Source: Reticulitermes speratus (lineage: Eukaryota > Arthropoda > Insecta > Blattodea > Rhinotermitidae). Taken from it: a stretch of 64,000 bases of DNA. Below the pieces are notes generated by a model. That model did no database searches. It was not told where the DNA came from and was given only the letters and a program-made list of their open reading frames with translations. A program made the position numbers and the translations under genes. The stretch lies in contig JAJKFL010000039.1 of assembly GCA_021186555.1 (NCBI GenBank), forward strand, positions 43,068,597 to 43,132,596, in the 5' to 3' direction. How positions within the stretch are numbered: position 1 is the stretch's first letter; each line of letters opens with the position of its first letter. Of this stretch, positions 56,311 through 64,000 are shown piece after piece.

Positions 56311-58942
56311 TTAACCATTTAAAGACTAAGATTAACATGAATTGTATATATAAACACAGTTCGTACCGCGCAGTAAACACACTCCGTCTCAGTTACACAA
56401 ACCAGTCAGTTAATGCTGTACAGTGAAATAATCGCTGTTTGTTCTGAGATCCACACAAAACACATAAATACAGTCCGTACCGCGCAGTAAACACACTCCG
56501 TCTCAGTTATACAAACCAGTCAGTTAATGCTGTACAGTGAAATAATCGCTGTTTGTTCTGAGATCCACACAAAACACATAAATACAGTCCGTACCGCGCA
56601 GTAAATACACTCCGTCTCAGTTATACAAACCAGTCAGTTAATGCTGTACAGTGAAATAATCGCTGTTTGTTCTGAGATCCACACAAAACACATAAATACA
56701 GTCCGTACCGCGCAGTAAACACACTCCGTCTCAGTTATACAAACCAGTCAGTTAATGTTGTACAGTGAAATAATCGCTGTTTGTTCTGAGATCCACACAA
56801 AACACATAAATACAGTCCGTACCGCGCAGTAAACACACTCCGTCTCAGTTATACAAACCAGTCAGTTAATGCTGTACAGTGAAATAATCTCAGTTTGTTC
56901 TGAGATCCACACAAAACAATAAATACAGTCCGTACCGCGCAGTAAATACACTCCGTCTCAGTTATACAAACCAGTCAGTTAATGCTGTACAGTGAAATAA
57001 TCGCTGTTTGTTCTGAGATCCACACAAAACACATAAATACAGTCCGTACCGCGCAGTAAACACACTCCGTCTCAGTTATACAAACCAGTCAGTTAATGTT
57101 GTACAGTGAAATAATCGCTGTTTGTTCTGAGATCCACACAAAACACATAAATACAGTCCGTACCGCGCAGTAAACACACTCCGTCTCAGTTATACAAACC
57201 AGTCAGTTAATGTTGTACAGTGAAATAATCGCTGTTTGTTCTGAGATCCACACAAAACACATAAATACAGTCCGTACCGCGCAGTAAACACACTCCGTCT
57301 CAGTTATACAAACCAGTCAGTTAATGCTGTACAGTGAAATAATCGCTGTTTGTTCTGAGATCCACACAAAACACATAAATACAGTCCGTACCGCGCAGTA
57401 AACACACTCCGTCTCAGTTATACAAACCAGTCAGTTAATGTTGTACAGTGAAATAATCGCTGTTTGTTCTGAGATCCACACAAAACACATAAATACAGTC
57501 CGTACCGCGCAGTAAACACACTCCGTCTCAGTTATACAAACCAGTCAGTTAATGTTGTACAGTGAAATAATCGCTGTTTGTTCTGAGATCCACACAAAAC
57601 ACAATAATACAGTTCGTACCGCGCAGTAAACACACTCCGTCTCAGTTATACAAACCAGTCAGTTAATGTTGTACAGTGAAATAATCGCTGTTTGTTCTGA
57701 GATCCACACAAAACACATAAATACAGTTCGTACCGCGCAGTAAACACACTCCGTCTCAGTTATACAAACCAGTCAGTTAATGTTGTACAGTGAAATAATC
57801 GCTGTTTGTTCTGAGATCCACACAAAACACATAAATACAGTTCGTACCGCGCAGTAAACACACTCCGTCTCAGTTATACAAACCAGTCAGTTAATGTTGT
57901 ACAGTGAAATAATCGCTGTTTGTTCTGAGATCCACACAAAACACATAAATACAGTCCGTACCGCGCAGTAAACACACTCCGTCTCAGTTATACAAACCAG
58001 TCAGTTAATGCTGTACAGTGAAATAATCGCTGTTTGTTCTGAGATCCACACAAAACACATAAATACAGTCCGTACCGCGCAGTAAACACACTCCGTCTCA
58101 GTTATACAAACCAGTCAGTTAATGTTGTACAGTGAAATAATCGCTGTTTGTTCTGAGATCCACACAAAACACATAAATACAGTCCGTACCGCGCAGTAAA
58201 CACACTCCGTCTCAGTTATACAAACCAGTCAGTTAATGTTGTACAGTGAAATAATCGCTGTTTGTTCTGAGATCCACACAAAACACATAAATACAGTTCG
58301 TACCGCGCAGTAAACACACTCCGTCTCAGTTATACAAACCAGTCAGTTAATGTTGTACAGTGAAATAATCGCTGTTTGTTCTGAGATCCACACAAAACAC
58401 ATAAATACAGTCCGTACCGCGCAGTAAACACACTCCGTCTCAGTTATACAAACCAGTCAGTTAATGTTGTACAGTGAAATAATCGCTGTTTGTTCTGAGA
58501 TCCACACAAAACACATAAATACAGTCCGTACCGCGCAGTAAACACACTCCGTCTCAGTTATACAAACCAGTCAGTTAATGCTGTACAGTGAAATAATCGC
58601 TGTTTGTTCTGAGATCCACACAAAACACATAAATACAGTCCGTACCGCGCAGTAAACACACTCCGTCTCAGTTATACAAACCAGTCAGTTAATGCTGTAC
58701 AGTGAAATAATCGCTGTTTGTTCTGAGATCCACACAAAACACATAAATACAGTCCGTACCGCGCAGTAAACACACTCCGTCTCAGTTATACAAACCAGTC
58801 AGTTAATGCTGTACAGTGAAATAATCGCTGTTTGTTCTGAGATCCACACAAAACACATAAATACACTGTGTGGGCAGAACATAGATTTGTTGAATGTTAA
58901 ACTGGTGGTACATATAGTAACCACTGGGCTTTAGAATGTTGA
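56311..58942 (+). mobile_element. TTAA-type element with the longest 114-bp array, about 22 copies
   Basis: Left end TTAACCATTTAAAGACTAAG at 56311 is the best-preserved left end in the window. Right end CCACTGGGCTTTAGAATGTT is slightly decayed (TTGA in place of TTAA). Monomers are nearly identical. Variants AGTTCGTACC, TAAATACACTCC and AATGCTGTAC recur in clusters. It lies in SLC20 intron 3. Confidence 0.94.
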
Positions 58943-59160
58943 ATGGTTTTGTTGGACTGACGGAGGCTTGTGTTGCCAAACACGCTGCACAACAATCGTG
59001 ACGCAATATCTACCGCAATGTCACAATGCCCAGTGTACGTATTTCCGTTTCCTGTTCGCTAACTCGTTGCTGTAACATTGCTGTCATGTAATAAAGTAAC
59101 CGCACTCATTGCGTCTGTGTGCACGTAAAAAAGGCACAGTTGTTCCTTTGCGTGTCATAA
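58943..59160. other. Spacer between a TTAA element and a SINE
   Basis: About 220 bp of unique intronic sequence. No feature recognised. Confidence 0.4.
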
Positions 59161-59345
59161 AGGCATATGGGGGGAGTAGAGGTATAGGTCCACTCTAGAT
59201 GGCCGTGAGTTTTCAGGGCGTTTTACCTTCAGCAAAGAGCCCCGATACCAATTGAAAGAAGGCCGAGTGGGCCCCAGCGTTGGTGAGGACGCCGGGAATT
59301 GAACCGCGATTGATCGGTCATGAGGCTAGTAGCTCAGTCACTGTA
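59160..59345 (-). mobile_element. Degenerate family 4-like SINE
   Basis: GGGGAGTAGAGGTATAGGTC, GAGCCCCGATACCAATTGAA and B box complement GGAATTGAACC match 24550-24836 in layout. Confidence 0.65.
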
Positions 59346-59544
59346 GTGTCTAACGTCACCTTTCCGGGCTGTCTGTAGGTCAGACCAGTGTCTTGTTCTT
59401 TTTATGACATTTCCGCTTTCGTCGGTGTTCCGAGCGTCTTGCCTCGGTGCCTGTCCTAAGCCTACACGAAAGGTCCACGGCCGTTATTTTATTCGACAAC
59501 TATCCGTTGTGACTTCCCGCTGTAATCACAACACAAACACCTGA

Positions 59545-59790
59545 ATGTTATTAGGGTGATCAAGACAAGGAAATTAGATGGGCAGGGCATGTAGCACGGA
59601 GTATAGAAGCAAAATGCGTAGATCCTACAAAATTCTGATCGCAAATCGTTAAGGTAAAAAGACCAGTAGGTAAGCTTAGGCGTACATATAGGAGGATGTG
59701 GCGTGCTGTTGTGAACACGGCAATGAACATCTTGTTTGTGTAAAAGGCGGGGAATTTCATGGCTTCTTAGAGGGTCGTTAGCGTGTCAAG
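59545..59790 (+). pseudogene. LINE C-terminal fragment, decayed
   Basis: TTATTAGGGTGATCAAGACA then GGGCAGGGCATGTAGCACGG correspond to the [17 protein letters not shown] block. GTGGCGTGCTGTTGTGAACA to CGGCAATGAAC matches WRAVVNTAMN. It ends in the 3' UTR GGGGAATTTCATGGCT. Many stops. Confidence 0.7.
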
Positions 59791-60076
59791 GACTTGATTA
59801 GGATATGTACGAGTTTTTATACAAAACTGCTGAATTATGTAGCGAACTGTGCAGTGTTGCCGGTTGTTCCACAAAAGCAACTTTAGCCCTGTAATTCAGT
59901 TGTCACGGGTCGTGTACGAAAGTTGTGCTTTATCTGCTTTGTGTGTGTCGAATTGCGACCGGGCAGCTTAATACAGCGGTAAATCGTTTGAGCTCTTTGG
60001 GGCTAGTTGGGCATGAATATGGCACGTTGCTGGGTGATTGGGCATGGGGGCGATAGGCGGTCATTTGAGTTGCGTA
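59791..60076. other. No recognisable feature
   Basis: Unique intronic sequence between the LINE fragment and the next TTAA element. Confidence 0.4.
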
Positions 60077-60779
60077 CATGGGATTTGGAGCCCAGTGGTT
60101 ACTATATGTACCACCAGTTTAACATTCAACAATTCTACGTTCTGCCCACACAGTGTATTTATGTGTTTTGTGTGGATCTCAGAACAAACAGCGATTATTT
60201 CACTGTACAACATTAACTGACTGGTTTGTGTAACTGAGACGGAGTGTGTTTACTGCGCGGTACGGACTGTATTTATGTGTTTTGTGTGGATCTCAGAACA
60301 AACAGCGATTATTTCACTGTACAACATTAACTGACTGGTTTGTATAACTGAGACGGAGTGTGTTTACTGCGCGGTACGGACTGTATTTATGTGTTTTGTG
60401 TGGATCTCAGAACAAACAGCGATTATTTCACTGTACAACATTAACTGACTGGTTTGTATAACTGAGACGGAGTGTGTTTACTGCGCGGTACGGACTGTAT
60501 TTATGTGTTTTGTGTGGATCTCAGAACAAACAGCGATTATTTCACTGTACAGCATTAACTGACTGGTTTGTATAACTGAGACGGAGTGTGTTTACTGCGC
60601 GGTACGGACTGTATTTATGTGTTTTGTGTGGATCTCAGAACAAACAGCGATTATTTCACTGTACAGCATTAACTGACTGGTTTGTATAACTGAGACGGAG
60701 TGTGTTTACTGCGCGGTACGGACTGTATTTATATATACCGTAATGCAGGTTAGACTAATCTTAGCATTTAAAGGGTTAA
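60077..60779 (-). mobile_element. TTAA-type element, five monomers
   Basis: Right end is eroded (GGGATTTGGAGCCCAGTGGT). It is followed by five clean monomers and a good left end (GGTTAGACTAATCTTAGCAT then TTAAAGGGTTAA) to TTAA at 60776-60779. Confidence 0.93.
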
Positions 60780-61150
60780 GTGCTGTAACTTGGCGTGTTG
60801 AAATGTGAGCTGTCAGAAACAGGTCGTGGCCTACTTAGTAACAGAAATGACTTCATCTGCCAGTTAAGACGCCAAACATCAGCCGCAGACACAGTGACCG
60901 TGACAACTGGGTGACCCGAGAATGTGCATACAGGACAGGAGTAAATTTAGTGCACCAGCAGGAATTGTGGTCGGGTCGGGGGGAGTACAGGGTGGGACAA
61001 AAAGTGTGCAACAGAAGGTACACTTGGCGCTGCATCGCCAGATGAACACAGGACTGTACTTCCTGAAGCAACTTGTCTGATCTGCGTTACTGGAACCCTG
61101 AAAAAGAAGCTAGTATGTGCCTCCGAAACATAATCATTACAGACTATACG
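60780..61150. other. Unique sequence with a weak hammerhead-like motif
   Basis: 61092-61125 (CCTGAAAAAGAAGCTAG..CTCCGAAACAT) has the outline of the motif but a corrupt core. No gene recognised. Confidence 0.35.
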
Positions 61151-61440
61151 GTGTCACGTAGCCGGTTGGTGTGGTGGCTACTTGGATTTGTGAGGTCCGT
61201 GGTTCGGATCTTGTCCGGCACACCGACTGTGCGGGTCGTGTTTTTCCTCAGTCGCGTTAGGCATATCCCGGAATTGCCTCTATCAGTCCGCTGCTTCCTT
61301 CCAAATCCCTGCACTTCATCAGTCACGGATCGTCCCGCCATGCAGGCAGTACGTTCGTTCGAAACGTCGATGCATTTATACCACTGTTAGACTATGAAGA
61401 TGGTGCAATACGTTGCTCCGAAACGTAGGTACGTTTGTAC
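61151..61440 (+). mobile_element. tRNA-headed SINE joined to a hammerhead-like motif
   Basis: Head GTAGCCGGTTGGTGTGGTGG with B-box-like GGTTCGGATC (61201-61210). Further on, ATGAAGATGGTGCAATACGT then TGCTCCGAAACGTAGGTACG (61397-61435) resembles the hammerhead-like core with a changed first box. Confidence 0.5.
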
Positions 61441-61718
61441 GACACGACATGACGTCACGTCTCAGAACACGTGTGACCAAAGTTAGTGTTGGCAGTTGGA
61501 GCGTGCGCGTTTATACGCGTGTTACACACCCCTTGCCGGCGGAACGGGACCACGTGAACAGCTCGTGCTGAGATCTGTCCGTGACGTCATCTGGTGTGGA
61601 CGGCAAGTGGCCAACAGGAGGGACCCTCCTCCCTGCGTCGCCGTCCGGCGGGCTGTGCAAAATATACCGATGATGCACTGGTCGTGGGTGTGAATTGTGA
61701 CAGTGCAGTATTCACTTC
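61441..61718. other. No recognisable feature
   Basis: Unique intronic sequence. Nothing recognised. Confidence 0.4.
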
Positions 61719-63218
61719 TTAAATCCTAGTGGTTACTATATGTACCACCATGTTTGATATTCAACAATTCTACGTTCTGCCCAACAGAGTATTTATGTGT
61801 TTTGTGTGGATCTCAGAACAAACAGCGATTATTTCACTGTACAGCATTAACTGACTGGTTTGTATAACTGAGACGGAGTGTGTTTACTGCGCGGTACGGA
61901 CTGTATTTATGTGTTTTGTGTGGATCTCAGAACAAACAGCGATTATTTCACTGTACAGCATTAACTGACTGGTTTGTATAACTGAGACGGAGTGTGTTTA
62001 CTGCGCGGTACGGACTGTATTTATGTGTTTTGTGTGGATCTCAGAACAAACAGCGATTATTTCACTGTACAGCATTAACTGACTGGTTTGTATAACTGAG
62101 ACGGAGTGTGTTTACTGCGCGGTACGGACTGTATTTATGTGTTTTGTGTTGATCTCAGAACAAACAGCGATTATTTCACTGTACAGCATTAACTGACTGG
62201 TTTGTATAACTGAGACGGACTGTGTTTACTGCGCGGTACGGACTGTATTTATGTGTTTTGTGTGGATCTCAGAACAAACAGCGATTATTTCACTGTACAG
62301 CATTAACTGACTGGTTTGTATAACTGAGACGGAGTGTGTTTACTGCGCGGTACGGACTGTATTTATGTGTTTTGTGTGGATCTCAGAACAAACAGCGATT
62401 ATTTCACTGTACAGCATTAACTGACTGGTTTGTATAACTGAGACGGAGTGTGTTTACTGCGCGGTACGGACTGTATTTATGTGTTTTGTGTTGATCTCAG
62501 AACAAACAGCGATTATTTCACTGTACAGCATTAACTGACTGGTTTGTATAACTGAGACGGACTGTGTTTACTGCGCGGTACGGACTGTATTTATGTGTTT
62601 TGTGTGGATCTCAGAACAAACAGCGATTATTTCACTGTACAGCATTAACTGACTGGTTGTATAACTGAGACGGAGTGTGTTTACTGCGCAGTACGGACTG
62701 TATTTATGTGTTTTGTGTGGATCTCAGAACAAACAGCGATTATTTCACTGTACAGCATTAACTGACTGGTTTGTATAACTGAGACGGAGTGTGTTTACTG
62801 CGCGTACGGACTGTATTTATGTGTTTTGTGTGGATCTCAGAACAAACAGCGATTATTTCAACTGTACAGCATTAACTGACTGGTTTGTATAACTGAGACG
62901 GAGTGTGTTTACTGCGCGGACGGACTGTATTTATGTGTTTTGTGTGGATCTCAGAACAAACAGCGATTATTTCACTGTACAGCATTAACTGACTGGTTTG
63001 TATAACTGAGACGGAGTGTGTTTACTGCGCGGTACGGACTGTATGTGTTTTGTGTGGATCTCAGAACAAACAGCGATTATTTCACTGTACAACATTAACT
63101 GACTGGTTTGTATAACTGAGACGGAGTGTGTTTACTGCGCGGTACGGACTGTATTATGTGTTTTGTGTGGATCTCAGAACAAACAGCGATTATTTCACTG
63201 TACAACATTAACTGACTG
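61719..63218 (-). mobile_element. TTAA-type element with expanded 114-bp monomer, truncated, about 12.5 copies
   Basis: Right end TTAAATCCTAGTGGTTACTA then ATATTCAACAATTCTACG; the array stops inside a monomer at 63218, where a SINE 3' end begins. The double variant TGTTGATCTCAG plus GACGGACTGTG occurs at 62149-62222 and again at 62491-62564, 342 bp (three monomers) apart. Confidence 0.93.
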
Positions 63219-63510
63219 ATAGAAGTGCTTTTATATCCAACGCTCCCCGCTTTGCGAGACAGCATTGCTTTTCGAAAAGTTCCCAGCCTTCGCCCGTTTG
63301 TCCTGCTGGTAAGAACAACATGTAGATCGATATGACTACGGAGCATTTGTGTAATGATACTGACAGGGGAAACCTCAGTGCTGGGAGAAAAAACCTGTTT
63401 CAGGGCCACTTTGCGGACAAAAAATCTAAGATGGAATGGCCTGGGATCGAACTCGGGATTCCGCAGTTAGGGGTCGACGACTGACCGCCTGAGGCAAGAA
63501 GCCTGTCTTC
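63219..63510 (-). mobile_element. SINE family 5, minus strand, with head
   Basis: TCCAACGCTCCCCGCTTTGC, AAAAGTTCCCAGCCTTCGCC and ACAGGGGAAACCTCAGTG are complements of the 36600-36870 body. GGGATCGAACTCGGGATTCC (63440-63459) is a B box complement. It abuts the truncated 114-bp array. Confidence 0.75.
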
Positions 63511-63619
63511 TGAGATAGTCTGCTCCACCTCGCAGAAGACACGCTGCATATGCATTGCCATGACCAACCGTGTGAGTCTCATGAAACAAATGGGTCAAAT
63601 GCAGGCGGCGTGTGTTGGC

Positions 63620-64000
63620 CTTAATAGACCATGCTCATATTGACGTAGGCTCTCCATTTCAGGGATGCACAGGCCATGCTCATATATTGACATAGGCTCT
63701 CCATTTCAGGGTGCACAGGCCAAGCTCATGTATTGGCGTAGGCTCTCCATTTCAGGGGTGCACAGGCCATGCTCATGTATTGGCGTAGGCTTTCCATTTC
63801 AGGGGTGCACAGGCCATGCTCATGTATTGGCGTAGGCTCTCCATTTCAGGGGTGCACAGGCCATGCTCATGTATTGGCGTAGGCTTTCCATTTCAGGGGT
63901 GCACAGGCCATGCTCATGTATTGGCGTAGGCTCTCCATTTCAGGGGTGCACAGGCCATGCTCATGTATTGGCGTAGGGCTCTCCATTTCAGGGGTGCACA
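63620..64000 (+). repeat. 47-bp minisatellite, eight copies, runs off the window
   Basis: Unit TGGCGTAGGCTCTCCATTTC plus AGGGGTGCACAGGCCATGCTCATGTAT. The first three copies are more diverged (ATTGACATAGG). The array continues beyond 64000. Confidence 0.95.

Overview
This window is eukaryotic, almost certainly an insect, and it is mostly repeats. The only gene I can defend is the 5' part of an SLC20/PiT sodium-dependent phosphate transporter on the + strand: three coding exons at 46524-46755, 55609-55707 and 55790-55933, with canonical GT/AG junctions and continuous phase. Together they encode about 158 residues. The rest of the gene must lie beyond 64000. The repeat types (TTAA-flanked elements, tRNA-headed SINEs with a TTTACC-rich tail, Jockey-like LINE debris) suggest a large, repeat-rich polyneopteran genome such as a cockroach or termite. 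That placement is an inference.

Two kinds of sequence fill roughly half of the window. The first is one family of TTAA-flanked elements with piggyBac-like ends, TTAACCCTCTAAAG at one end and TTAACCATTTAAAG at the other. Its interior is a 114-bp monomer present once, or up to about 22 times in tandem. Fourteen copies or fragments are seen, at 5307, 9447, 18211, 21486, 22317, 22527, 25530, 31344, 31574, 52476, 55361, 56311, 60077 and 61719. Two single-monomer copies look like the unexpanded form. The second kind is a set of more than a dozen unrelated minisatellite arrays, with units of 19, 28, 34, 34, 41, 43, 43, 45, 47, 66, 100, 103, 122 and alternating 39/50 bp. The 100-bp array (14841-16130) and the 103-bp array (37262-42290) both derive from the same short segment near the 3' end of a non-LTR retrotransposon coding region (the [11 protein letters not shown] block).

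Between the arrays lie at least six tRNA-related SINE families, some nested with visible target-site duplications; a broken LINE reverse transcriptase (about 7200-9446); a Tc1/mariner relic with long terminal inverted repeats (12843-13253); a pair of hAT-like MITEs in opposite orientation; and foldback elements. The foldback elements and several solo sites carry a hammerhead-ribozyme-like core (CTGANGA, one extra pyrimidine, stem II, GAAA). The clearest are at 7046-7098 (+) and 44033-44075 (-). Two foldback copies have 8-bp and 12-bp target-site duplications, which fits non-autonomous, Penelope-like, ribozyme-bearing elements.

Layout: 1-4040 simple repeat plus 66- and 43-bp arrays; 4280-11350 SINEs, two 114-bp elements and the LINE wreck; 11350-18200 sparse sequence with a mariner relic and the 122- and 100-bp arrays; 18200-34100 five large or medium 114-bp elements, SINEs, a hAT MITE and foldbacks; 34100-42300 small arrays and the 5-kb 103-bp array; 42300-46500 mostly unique sequence upstream of the transporter; 46500-55940 the transporter exons with an 8.85-kb first intron packed with arrays; 55940-64000 intron 3, with three more 114-bp elements and a 47-bp array running off the edge. 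Nearly all long open frames here are artefacts of stop-free tandem units.
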